A stretch of 47,216 nucleotides of DNA from Bacteriovoracaceae bacterium UBA7317 (GTDB taxonomy: Bacteria; Bdellovibrionota; Bacteriovoracia; Bacteriovoracales; Bacteriovoracaceae), in contig DKQD01000211.1 of the NCBI GenBank assembly GCA_002474345.1, positions 1 through 47,216 of the forward strand, written 5' to 3'. The translations under genes and the position numbers were made by a program. The notes under the pieces were generated by a model that had not been told where the DNA came from, ran no database searches, and saw only the letters and a program-made list of their open reading frames with translations. The number at the start of each line of letters is the position of its first letter. The first letter of the stretch is position 1. Shown piece by piece: positions 8,424-16,820 of this stretch.

Positions 8424-9191
8424 TTGATTGAGCTTAAAAGTGTAACCAAAGTCTACGAAGATCTTACTGTTGTAAATTCTATAGATCTTTTTATTCCTAA
8501 GGGAGAGCTCCTTGTCTTGCTAGGCGAGTCAGGTTGCGGAAAAACAACAACGCTCAAAATGATTAACAGGTTAATCCATCCAACAGGTGGTGAAGTCAAA
8601 ATTGATGGAAAAAATAATACGGATATGCCTCCTTATGAACTGAGAAGAGAAATTGGCTATTGTTTTCAAAAAATTGGCCTTTTTCCCCACATGACTGTTG
8701 CAAACAATATTGCCATTACATTGGGCCTCTTGGGGTGGGAAAAAGCTAAAATAAGGGAGCGTGTCATTGAGCTTTTGGAGTTAACAGAGCTAGACCCGAA
8801 AATATTCTACCACCGGTACCCTAAAGAACTCTCCGGAGGCCAGGCCCAGAGAGTAGCAGTTGCCAGGGCACTCTCAGCTCACCCAAAAGTCATCCTCTTT
8901 GATGAACCTTTTGGAAAATTGGACCCTCTAAACAGAAGCCATCTTCAAAAAGAAATTCAAAAAATAAAGAACAGGATTCCTTTTACAGGAGCTTTCGTGA
9001 CTCACGATATGATGGAAGCACTCCTTTTGGGAGATAGGATCGCTATTATGAAAAGGGGATCCATTGTTCAAATAGATACTCCAAAAAATATTTTCAATAA
9101 CCCAATAGATGATTACGTCGCTTCTTTAATTAGGGCCCCAAAAGAACAAATGAAGCAACTTGAAGCCACACTTGAAAGAGGAGATGGTTAA
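8424..9191 (+). CDS. Quaternary-amine ABC transporter ATP-binding protein (OpuCA/OsmV-like)
   Basis: This 255-residue ATPase drives uptake of a compatible solute such as glycine betaine, choline or proline betaine. Walker A is GESGCGKTT (about residues 35-43), the Q-loop CFQKIGLFPHMTV is typical of the OpuCA/ProV family, the signature is LSGGQAQRVAVARAL and Walker B is VILFDEPFGKLD. The usual C-terminal CBS pair that senses ionic strength in OpuCA/ProV is absent, as in short OsmV/EhuA-type members. It starts with TTG and ends two bases before the permease-binding fusion gene, so the two are one operon. Confidence 0.9.
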   Translation: MIELKSVTKVYEDLTVVNSIDLFIPKGELLVLLGESGCGKTTTLKMINRLIHPTGGEVKIDGKNNTDMPPYELRREIGYCFQKIGLFPHMTVANNIAITLGLLGWEKAKIRERVIELLELTELDPKIFYHRYPKELSGGQAQRVAVARALSAHPKVILFDEPFGKLDPLNRSHLQKEIQKIKNRIPFTGAFVTHDMMEALLLGDRIAIMKRGSIVQIDTPKNIFNNPIDDYVASLIRAPKEQMKQLEATLERGDG

Positions 9192-9193
9192 TA

Positions 9194-10750
9194 ATGAAAG
9201 AACAACTCCTTATTTTGGGCTCCCTTTTTTATTCACACCTCTCTTTAAGCCTTGTGGCCCTTTTAGTAGGTATTCTAATAAGCATCCCTCTTGGTGTCTG
9301 GGTATCGCACCAAAAACGATGGCAAAACCTGGTTTTAGGATTTTCAGGAGTCATTCAAACGATTCCTGGGCTCGCTCTTCTGGCAATCATGGTCCCCATA
9401 TTAGGGACCGTCTCAGATTGGTCTGAAACAAACTTTAATTACAAATTCTCTAGTATTGGAACACTCCCTGCTCTTCTTGCCCTTATCCTTTATTCACTTC
9501 TTCCTATTCTTAGAAATACGGTCACGGGGATTGCGGGCATTGACGAAGACCTTATAGAAGCTGCTGATGCCGTCGGTATGACACCTAAACAGAAGCTCTT
9601 TAAAGTTGAGCTTATCATGGCCATGCCAGTTATATTTGCAGGAATCAGAACGGCCACTATCTGGGTAATAGGCCTTGCCACTTTAGCAACCCCTGTCGGT
9701 GCTCCAAGCCTTGGAAATATTATTTTTTCAGGACTTCAAACTAAAAACTATCCTCTTGTTTTCGCGGGCTGTATAGCCGCGGCTCTTTTAGCAATCTTCT
9801 TTGATAGTCTTATGGGACTTTTAGAAAAAGCATGGCAAAAAAGGAAGTGGAATACACTTAAAGTAATCCTTTGTTTCTTCATTCTTCTTTACAGCTTTAT
9901 TTTTTATAAAGGTTCCAAAGATATATTTTTTAAAGATGAAAACAAGATTATTGTGGGCACTAAGGCCTTTACTGAACAATACATCCTTGGCGATATTATA
10001 AAAATGATCGTCCAAGAGAAAACTCCCTACAAAGTCGATATTAGAAAGTCTCTTGGATCAAACCTTCTTTTCGATGCCTTAAGAAATGATCAGATTGATA
10101 TTTATGTAACCTATTCAGGTACCATTTGGTCAACAGTCATGAAAGAAAAGGGTCTCCCCCCTTCTTCAAAAGCTCTTCTTTCCAAAGTAACAGACTATGT
10201 TGAGAAAAAGCATAACCTCAAAGTTGCCGCTCGCCTTGGTTTTGAAAATAAGTACGCTTTTGCCATGACTAGAAAAAAGGCTTCCGAATTAGGCATTAAG
10301 ACTATTGATGATCTTAAAAAGTTTGCTGGAGACCTCAAACTTGGGACTGATTATGTTTTTTTAGACCGGTTAGAATGGAAAAATATAAGAGGCCTTTACA
10401 AAATTGATTTCCAAAAAAAAATTGTCATGGACCCAACCCTCATGTACGAATCAGTTCATGATAATCAAGTCGATGTTATCACTGCCTACACAAGTGACGG
10501 CCGAATAAAAAAATATGACCTGCTTATTTTGAAAGACAAAAAAAAGGCAATCCCCTCATACCATACCATGCTCCTTCTTTCACAAAGGGCCGTTACAAAA
10601 AGGCCACTCCTTTTAAAGGAATTAAAGAAACTTGATCAATCAATCACACTTGAAATAATGCAGGATCTAAATTTTCTGGTCGATGAAAAAGGGAAAAGTA
10701 CAAAAGAGGCGGCCAAAACCTTTCTTTCAATTTTAAAAAAAAGGCCCTGA
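9194..10750 (+). CDS. Quaternary-amine ABC transporter permease fused to its substrate-binding domain
   Basis: This 518-residue protein carries two parts that are often separate. Residues 1-215 are an OpuCB/YehW-like permease with about five or six membrane helices and the EAA loop EAADAVGMTPKQKLFKVEL near residue 122. A further membrane helix (about 222-240) leads to residues 252-518, an OpuCC/OsmF-type binding domain recognisable from VGTKAFTEQYILGDI near residue 254 and VDVITAYTSDGRI near 430. The binding domain would be tethered on the periplasmic face, as in known choline/betaine fusions. It follows the ATPase gene by two bases and faces the apyrase gene with a 16-base gap. Confidence 0.9.
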   Translation: MKEQLLILGSLFYSHLSLSLVALLVGILISIPLGVWVSHQKRWQNLVLGFSGVIQTIPGLALLAIMVPILGTVSDWSETNFNYKFSSIGTLPALLALILYSLLPILRNTVTGIAGIDEDLIEAADAVGMTPKQKLFKVELIMAMPVIFAGIRTATIWVIGLATLATPVGAPSLGNIIFSGLQTKNYPLVFAGCIAAALLAIFFDSLMGLLEKAWQKRKWNTLKVILCFFILLYSFIFYKGSKDIFFKDENKIIVGTKAFTEQYILGDIIKMIVQEKTPYKVDIRKSLGSNLLFDALRNDQIDIYVTYSGTIWSTVMKEKGLPPSSKALLSKVTDYVEKKHNLKVAARLGFENKYAFAMTRKKASELGIKTIDDLKKFAGDLKLGTDYVFLDRLEWKNIRGLYKIDFQKKIVMDPTLMYESVHDNQVDVITAYTSDGRIKKYDLLILKDKKKAIPSYHTMLLLSQRAVTKRPLLLKELKKLDQSITLEIMQDLNFLVDEKGKSTKEAAKTFLSILKKRP

Positions 10751-10766
10751 CCTTAAAAACTAAGAA

Positions 10767-11933
10767 TCAGAGGCAACCTTTCGAAGACCAAAGGCATTGT
10801 TTTCTACCGAACCTTTTAAGACAATCATTTTCATTACAAATGGCGGCTCCTAGTGTCCAACTCGCTCCCGCCCTTTTGCTTTTATAATCTAAGCCCAGTG
10901 CTTCTATATATCTTTTATAATAAACGGCCCTGAAACAAGAAGTTTCTTTTTCAAAACACTTGCCTCTGTTCCGACAACACTTATCAATAGTTTTTTCATT
11001 AACAAACTTGAAGGCCCCGGTGAAAACCCACTCAATACCTCCTGCTTTTTGAAAAGGAAGCCTTTTATAAATGCCTCTCTTCCCATTTCTAAAATTGTAA
11101 GGGTCATAGATCCCTCGAGGTGTACTTACCTTCATACTGTCAGCGCACTTTTTACTATTCCAGCCTGAAGACCCTACGCCAGCACCGTACTTACAAGAAG
11201 AAGCCAGTCCAAAAACCTTTGAAGCTTCATCACCACCTAAACCTAAAAATGAATAGCTAAAAATCTTTAAATTTTTCCCGCCAATCCAAATATTTTTACT
11301 ATCAACACATTTTGGGCAAGGAAAAGTGATTTGAGATGAAGCTCCTCCCATTTCGACGATTCCAAAACGGTCACTTCCTTTCTTTTCTCTTACCGAAAGC
11401 CATGCAAAAAGACCTTCTTCATAGCCAGGTAAGGTTCGAGTCAAAACTTTCACTTTAGATCCAAGCTTCTTTTGGAGTGCCAGCTTTAGGTCCCTCCAAA
11501 GCGTTTGACTTCTTTTTCTATTAACATGTTCAGCAATCCTCATACCAGCCGTCGCAAAGATACTGGCAATCCTTACATCACAGACCTTTTTCCAATCAAA
11601 AGCTTTCCAGGCAAGCCCCCCACTAGAATACTTTGGGCCATCTTGTAAAATTGTATCTAGAAGGCTCATAATTTCGTTGATAAGTTCCTTCCTCTGACTC
11701 CACTTTGCTCCTCTGATTTCTCTTACTGGGTCGGCCAGGGCAGAGCCTTTTGGTCCCTCATGCTCAATCCAAGTGTTATTTTTTTTCTCATATACGTAAA
11801 GCCGTGTACCGCTACTACCTGCATCATAAACAATTTGGCACTGGCTTTTAGAAAAAGCGTCACTGGCCCCTAAAATCCAAGTTAAGGTGAAAAAAACAGT
11901 TAGAAAGAACTTTCTTAATAAAGCAAAGTACAT
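10767..11933 (-). CDS. Secreted GDA1/CD39-family nucleoside phosphatase (apyrase)
   Basis: This 388-residue protein has an N-terminal signal segment (residues 7-28) and all apyrase conserved regions in order: ACR1 DAGSSGTRLYVYE (37-49), ACR2 ATAGMR (127-132), ACR3 GYEEGLFAW (170-178, E173 the likely catalytic base) and ACR4 EMGGASSQ (194-201). LGLGGDEA follows as ACR5-like. ACR4 has Glu where Asp is usual. At least ten cysteines, mostly in the C-terminal half, suggest disulfides and a periplasmic or extracellular site. The family hydrolyses NTPs and NDPs and is mainly eukaryotic; Legionella uses one during infection. A role in scavenging or degrading prey nucleotides is inference. Confidence 0.88.
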   Translation of the reverse strand: MYFALLRKFFLTVFFTLTWILGASDAFSKSQCQIVYDAGSSGTRLYVYEKKNNTWIEHEGPKGSALADPVREIRGAKWSQRKELINEIMSLLDTILQDGPKYSSGGLAWKAFDWKKVCDVRIASIFATAGMRIAEHVNRKRSQTLWRDLKLALQKKLGSKVKVLTRTLPGYEEGLFAWLSVREKKGSDRFGIVEMGGASSQITFPCPKCVDSKNIWIGGKNLKIFSYSFLGLGGDEASKVFGLASSCKYGAGVGSSGWNSKKCADSMKVSTPRGIYDPYNFRNGKRGIYKRLPFQKAGGIEWVFTGAFKFVNEKTIDKCCRNRGKCFEKETSCFRAVYYKRYIEALGLDYKSKRAGASWTLGAAICNENDCLKRFGRKQCLWSSKGCL

Positions 11934-12174
11934 AAAAGCTCCTCATTGAATATTGATAGTGATTAACTGAGTGCATGCCTGTACTCACTTCACTGTCCAT
12001 GTAACTTAATAAAGATTATTACATTCTGCAGCGTTTCAATACAAACAGGAAGAGTAACTAAATTACCACCTCGTTTGCAAGACCTTTTCGCTCAAGATTC
12101 TATTTTTAAGTACATTTATAAATTTTCCACCCGATTAGTAAGCCAATCTACTTCTAGATGAACGGAGTAAAATT

Positions 12175-12639
12175 GTGAAAGTAGTAAAAAAGAAAGATGA
12201 TCGTAAGAACTATCTTATAAACCCAAGCTTCCAATTAACTATTGTAGGCATTTTTATAGGCATTAGCCTCGTTGTTAACATCATTTATTTTATTTCAATG
12301 AATTTTTCTTTTGAGGAGTTTTTTGCTTTAGGCAAAGAACTTGGACTCCCACAAAATAGCCAATTTTTTAAATTTATTAGTCATCAAAAAGATAAGTTTA
12401 CCAATATATTTCTGGCCACCTCTTTATTATCATCTGTTGTTTTAATTATCTTTGGAATTCTTCTCTCCCATAAAATTGCAGGACCAGTTTATAGAATGAC
12501 AGAAGATCTAAAGGCAATGATTGAAAGTAAAACCACAAAAGAAGTTCATTTCAGAAAAGGGGATTTTTTTATAGAATTAACAAAAACATTTAATGAGTTC
12601 TTAAACTCTAGTAATAAGGATAAAGGTAAGGAGGACTGA
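12175..12639 (+). CDS. Two-helix membrane protein with a HAMP-like linker
   Basis: This 154-residue protein has membrane helices at about residues 20-42 and 78-100, with a short periplasmic loop between. The second helix runs into SHKIAGPVYRMTEDL, the P-x-x-R-x-x-x-x-L start of a HAMP domain, and a helical segment to about residue 145. No kinase, methyl-accepting or cyclase output follows, so it looks like a sensor stub that could act by partner binding. The GTG start has GGAG eight bases upstream. Its stop codon lies in the loop of the perfect hairpin 12626-12650. Confidence 0.7.
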   Translation: MKVVKKKDDRKNYLINPSFQLTIVGIFIGISLVVNIIYFISMNFSFEEFFALGKELGLPQNSQFFKFISHQKDKFTNIFLATSLLSSVVLIIFGILLSHKIAGPVYRMTEDLKAMIESKTTKEVHFRKGDFFIELTKTFNEFLNSSNKDKGKED

Positions 12640-12650
12640 GTCCTCCTTAC
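12626..12650. terminator. Perfect 11-base-pair hairpin enclosing a stop codon
   Basis: GTAAGGAGGAC (12626-12636) and GTCCTCCTTAC (12640-12650) pair perfectly around the three-base loop TGA, which is the stop codon of the HAMP gene. It lies between two convergent genes. Neither strand has a T tract after the stem, so it is not a classical intrinsic terminator. It may act as a bidirectional end structure. The GGAGGA arm resembles a Shine-Dalgarno sequence. Confidence 0.6.
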
Positions 12651-12666
12651 TCCAAAGCTTAGACTA

Positions 12667-13170
12667 TTACTTAATTATAATTTTTTTGATCCCAATAATC
12701 TTTCCAAAAAACTTTTTGCTCTTTAAAACTAGTTTTTTTACCCTTTTTCCATCTCTGGTTTCTAAAGACCAGTCATCACTGTTTCTTTTGAGGTAAATCT
12801 CTAGGTCTTTATAACGCTTACTAATACCATCTACTAAATACGTTAAAAGAACATCACCACCCATAATCCGGTCCATTGTATTCGAGCTCAGCTTGAATAC
12901 ATCAAGACCCTCAGCCCTATATAAAACAACCCCTCCTTCATTCAAATCATTTATTGAAAAAGTCTGAATTGAACCCTTGCTCTTTCTGCTTACCTTGAGG
13001 ATATCCCCTTCCTTATCTAGAGCAAGAGTTAAGAAATGCTTCTTATTTCCCTCGGGCTCGCTAATAATTTCTAGAATATTAACTTCTCTGGCAGACAGGC
13101 AAACTGAAGTGAATAAAGAGGTAAATGTTATAAAAAGAACAAAATATTTACTTATGGATTTCATATTCAT
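12667..13170 (-). CDS. Exported protein of unknown function
   Basis: This 167-residue protein has a signal peptide (residues 1-27, ending in VCLSA). The ATG at 13170 is chosen because GGAG lies six bases upstream; an in-frame TTG at 13182 would overlap that site. The mature part is rich in beta-prone segments and ends in a lysine-rich stretch (KKLVLKSKKFFGKIIGIKK). I recognise no domain. It converges with the HAMP gene and lies downstream of the alpha/beta hydrolase gene, separated by 135 bases. Confidence 0.7.
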   Translation of the reverse strand: MNMKSISKYFVLFITFTSLFTSVCLSAREVNILEIISEPEGNKKHFLTLALDKEGDILKVSRKSKGSIQTFSINDLNEGGVVLYRAEGLDVFKLSSNTMDRIMGGDVLLTYLVDGISKRYKDLEIYLKRNSDDWSLETRDGKRVKKLVLKSKKFFGKIIGIKKIIIK

Positions 13171-13305
13171 TAATTTCTCCAAGTTTAAGTTGGAAAAATT
13201 ATGAGAAGTCCTTTTAACTTTGGCAAGACCTTGACTTTTAATTTAAAAGGTATTTAAGAAGGTAAAAGTGTTGATTTTTTCTCTAAATTAAGACCTATTT
13301 TCCTC

Positions 13306-14544
13306 TTATTTCATCAACTTACTTATGAAAAACTCCCTTAACCTATCTCTTTTCAATAAATCCTTAACAATGGCGATTAAGTGTTGATCCTTTTCCCATC
13401 TTACATTACCTTTCTCGCAACTTGCATTGAAGGCTTGGGTTAAATCCCACTGATTTTTGCTTGGAACTAAAGTATCTCCAAATGAAGCAACAAAATAAAC
13501 ATGACTTTCTTTCCTTCTATGGGCCAAGCTCATTGGCTCATAAGGTAGTGCCCTTTCTAAGGCCTTAAAATAATCCATCCTTGTTCTTAAATTCTCTTTC
13601 CTCATTCTGTATGATCGATACAATTTGGCCATTGCCTGTTCTGAGTTCGTGAAGAGCTCAGGAAAATTAGCCCCTCCCATTGCCGAAGCTAAAACCTTGA
13701 TATCATCGTTCAAAACATAAACCATTGAGGAAAGGAGACCTCCCAAACTAAAACCAAAAATGCCAATATTGTCCTTGTCAATATCTCTGTATTTTTTTAA
13801 ATACTGGATCATTCTATGAGTATCACCAATAACTCCCGCCATAGATTCTTTAAGCTTTCCAATCTGGTTAAAAGGACTTACGAATTTAACGCCTCCTAAC
13901 TCCAAAACGGCGACTTGAAAACCAAAAGAGGCATACTCGATGGCCATACCAATATCAAAAGGAGAGATCCCGTAAACAGGGGGCATGATGATTAAGACAG
14001 GCCTTGGCTTCGTACTCTTTTTCTTTAATTGATAAAGATAAAACTTGGTAGTTCCCTTTTGACCTTTAGGTTTTTTATAACTTAATCGTACTCTTAGTTT
14101 TTTAACACCTTTTATTTCTTTCATAACTTTTTTCGTGTTTTCACTTCCGTACCATGAGTCTAATGCCATTTTTTCTGAAACTTTAAAAGACGTTTCAGCA
14201 AAACGTTCTGATATATTTTTTGTGACCTCATATTTTTTCATTTCTTGTTTTATATTTTTCATGGCATTTTTAAAAAGCCTATCTAGCCTACTCATACTTT
14301 CAAATGTTTTTGTTTCAATAGTAAAGTCGCTTTCAGATTTAACCGACCATGGAAGATCAAGTTGTGTCTTTTTAAGATCCTTAATGAGATTTTCAAGATT
14401 CCTTCCCTTTATTTTTATTGGTCTTTTACAAATTGCTTTTTTGGGACACAGTCTGAAGTTCAATTCAGGACAATTTTGGGCAAAGGCCTTTGATGAGAAA
14501 AAAATGAACAAAAATACTAGGAAATATAGGGACAAATTCCTCAT
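13306..14544 (-). CDS. Exported alpha/beta-hydrolase
   Basis: This 412-residue protein has a signal peptide (residues 1-22, ending AFA). About 150 residues of helical, lysine-rich sequence follow, then a hydrolase domain from about residue 155. The nucleophile elbow is GFSLGG with S266; an Asp in SFGDTLVPSK and a His in DQHL near residue 390 complete a likely triad. The layout resembles dienelactone-hydrolase or prolyl-oligopeptidase-like esterases. The substrate cannot be told. The location is probably periplasmic or outside the cell. Confidence 0.82.
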   Translation of the reverse strand: MRNLSLYFLVFLFIFFSSKAFAQNCPELNFRLCPKKAICKRPIKIKGRNLENLIKDLKKTQLDLPWSVKSESDFTIETKTFESMSRLDRLFKNAMKNIKQEMKKYEVTKNISERFAETSFKVSEKMALDSWYGSENTKKVMKEIKGVKKLRVRLSYKKPKGQKGTTKFYLYQLKKKSTKPRPVLIIMPPVYGISPFDIGMAIEYASFGFQVAVLELGGVKFVSPFNQIGKLKESMAGVIGDTHRMIQYLKKYRDIDKDNIGIFGFSLGGLLSSMVYVLNDDIKVLASAMGGANFPELFTNSEQAMAKLYRSYRMRKENLRTRMDYFKALERALPYEPMSLAHRRKESHVYFVASFGDTLVPSKNQWDLTQAFNASCEKGNVRWEKDQHLIAIVKDLLKRDRLREFFISKLMK

Positions 14545-14711
14545 TTTGATGCTCCTCTAAGAGTAAATCAACCTCTCTATCGGGCCATTTTGGCCAATCC
14601 TGAGCCTTCTTTTGAAAGTTTTTAAAATATTTACCAATGGTGCTAAATTTCCTTGCTAAAAAACAACCTCTATGGTCCTTTACACGCTCTATAAACAACC
14701 AAGGGAATAAA

Positions 14712-14975
14712 ATGGATCAAGATACAAAAGCACAAGAGCAATATGACCACCTTTCAGATGAGGTAACGGACTTTATCTTAAAAAAAATGGAAGAAGTTCA
14801 AACCAGCAATCGTTTTAAAAATATCGATGAAACTGACTTTATGCACAGCCTAATCAGCACAATTGGAATGACACTTTCGTATCATATGGAAGAAGAAGAG
14901 ATTGCTGATTTTGTTTCTTCTGTGGCGCTAGAGGGTGCTAGAGAACAGAAAGCCTTCGACTCAGAAGAGTCTTAA
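14712..14975 (+). CDS. Small acidic protein of unknown function
   Basis: This 87-residue protein is acidic and helical, with no signal peptide. The ATG at 14712 has AAGGGA seven bases upstream; an in-frame ATG at 14637 would add 25 residues that overlap the promoter region. Residues 45-80 (DFMHSLISTIGMTLSYHMEE) suggest an amphipathic helix pair. I do not recognise it. It converges with the phosphopantetheinyl transferase gene, 17 bases apart. Confidence 0.6.
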   Translation: MDQDTKAQEQYDHLSDEVTDFILKKMEEVQTSNRFKNIDETDFMHSLISTIGMTLSYHMEEEEIADFVSSVALEGAREQKAFDSEES

Positions 14976-14992
14976 TCACTTAATATATAAGC

Positions 14993-15736
14993 TCAGGAGG
15001 TGCAGGACCTTAATGGAACAAGAGTTAAAATATGGTCTTCAATAGACGTACAAAAATAACCTTCAAAAAGGTCTCCCTCCTTAAACACCCCGCCAAGCCC
15101 CCTTTTTAACCTAAGAGTAAAGCTTCTTGTATCGAGGTTTAATTTCACCATCTCAGCATCATAGAAGTAGAAAAAAGTTTTTGCTAAAGGGTACAAGCAT
15201 TTAAAAAGGGATTCTTTTGCTGAAAAAACAAGTCCAATAAGATCAGTTTCTTCAAAGCCTTTTGGCAATTCTTTATAGAGTAGGTTATCTGCCCCCGTAA
15301 ATACCTTATTCTTTATTTTATTTAAAGAATTTGATCTATTAAGGCATTCTAAATCCAATCCCAAACTAAGAAAATCTTCAACTTTACCGGTACAAGCCAT
15401 GACCCCTATAGGGCTATGAGTGATAGACCCAACAGCTCCTTTTGGCCAAGAAGGCGACCTATCATCATTCATACCAATTCCTGTTTCTTTAAAAATTGGC
15501 CGCCTTTCTTCTGGACCGTTCATTTTATCTAAGGCCTCTTTTGCACATATTCGGCCTATAACAAACTCGATCTTCCTTTGCTCAGAAAAGTTAGAAAAGC
15601 GCTTAGGTTGGAATTTCAAAGGAACAGACTTCAAATAGCTTGATACCAGATGCCCACTTTTTCCAAAATCGCTTTTTAATTCAAAAGAAGAGAAGGCCAA
15701 AGATTTTAAATCAAATAAGTCAGAGAATAATTCCAT
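14993..15736 (-). CDS. 4'-phosphopantetheinyl transferase (EntD/Sfp-like)
   Basis: This 247-residue enzyme moves the phosphopantetheine arm from CoA to a serine of a carrier protein. Three family motifs are visible: GSITHS (103-108), GLDLE (126-130, with metal-binding D128 and E130) and FSAKESLFKCLYP (171-183, with K174, E175 and K179). The N-terminal half matches the EntD-type arrangement. No polyketide, peptide synthetase or carrier gene is nearby, so the target may be a fatty-acid carrier or a distant cluster. It is a single gene read leftwards. Confidence 0.9.
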   Translation of the reverse strand: MELFSDLFDLKSLAFSSFELKSDFGKSGHLVSSYLKSVPLKFQPKRFSNFSEQRKIEFVIGRICAKEALDKMNGPEERRPIFKETGIGMNDDRSPSWPKGAVGSITHSPIGVMACTGKVEDFLSLGLDLECLNRSNSLNKIKNKVFTGADNLLYKELPKGFEETDLIGLVFSAKESLFKCLYPLAKTFFYFYDAEMVKLNLDTRSFTLRLKRGLGGVFKEGDLFEGYFCTSIEDHILTLVPLRSCTS

Positions 15737-15938
15737 TTCCTGACAATATTCTAAACGTCAAAAACCGTCTAGCCTTTCATATATAGGAAAGTAATTTTCC
15801 CTTTAAGCTATATCGTTTCAAACGCCCCAAATGCCTCACAGAACAATATTTGCAAAAAGAACGAAGGTCATAAAATAAAATTTATTGATACCCAAAATAA
15901 GAATTTATTTATGATTATTAAAATCCGATGAAGTTCTC

Positions 15939-16820
15939 ATGAGAAAATGTATTGATGTTCAAAACCTTTCTTTTAGTTATCTTTCACAAAAAATTCTACA
16001 CGATTGCTCTTTGACCTTAGATAAAGGGAGGTTTTGTGCTTTTATTGGTGAAAATGGTGCTGGAAAATCGACCTTCTTAAAAAATATCGCAGGACTTGAA
16101 ATCCCGGATCAAGGAAATATTCAATTTCTAGAAGAAAAACTATCAAACGACTCAATCACTCAAAAGTCAAAGCTGATTTTTATAACTGAAAATCTATCAT
16201 TCTCTTCACCTCTCACTATAAAAAAGTTTATTAAGAGTTTTAAAAAGCTCTACCCATCTTGGAATCAGGAAATGTTTGATTCCATCATAAAACAAAGAAG
16301 TATTGATCTTGAAAAACGCTTTAACGATTACTCTAGAGGCCAAAAAATGCAAATACTTTTGGCAAGTTATCTTTCAACAGGACCTAAACTTATTTTAATC
16401 GATGAAGTAACAAGCGTCCTTGATATTCACGCACAAAAAGACTTTATGAAGATTTTTAACAATCTCGTAAAGGAAGGAAGTACAGTTATTTTAGCAACAA
16501 ATATTCTATCAGAAGTCGCTCCCTATGCAACCGACCTCTGCTTTATAGATAGCGGTCAGATTAAGTTCAATGTTCCAGTCAGCGAACTTAAAACAAAATA
16601 CGTTACTTTAAAAGCTGACCGAAAAATTGATCTCGACAAAGCAAAGGGAATTGAGCTTATTGAGGAGCGAGAAGACAAATTTTATTATATTGCACTTAAA
16701 AAAGACCTTTCTTCTTCCCTCCAAAATGCTTCCTCTATTGAAACTTATCCTCCATCATTTGAAGATTTGTTCCTTTTCTTTTCAAAAAAAGAAACAAAAT
16801 CTGGAGGGCTCCATGCTTGA
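15939..16820 (+). CDS. ABC transporter ATP-binding protein with altered H-loop
   Basis: This 293-residue ATPase resembles ABC-2 type exporters. Walker A is GENGAGKST (37-45), the signature is YSRGQ (131-135) and Walker B is LILIDE (151-156). The H-loop histidine is replaced by Asn (N188 in LATNILSE) and the Q-loop position carries Glu (E84). Residues 215-293 form a C-terminal extension. The gene overlaps the next one by eight bases, so the two proteins should form one transporter. Reduced ATP turnover or a regulatory role is possible, but that is inference. Confidence 0.85.
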   Translation: MRKCIDVQNLSFSYLSQKILHDCSLTLDKGRFCAFIGENGAGKSTFLKNIAGLEIPDQGNIQFLEEKLSNDSITQKSKLIFITENLSFSSPLTIKKFIKSFKKLYPSWNQEMFDSIIKQRSIDLEKRFNDYSRGQKMQILLASYLSTGPKLILIDEVTSVLDIHAQKDFMKIFNNLVKEGSTVILATNILSEVAPYATDLCFIDSGQIKFNVPVSELKTKYVTLKADRKIDLDKAKGIELIEEREDKFYYIALKKDLSSSLQNASSIETYPPSFEDLFLFFSKKETKSGGLHA

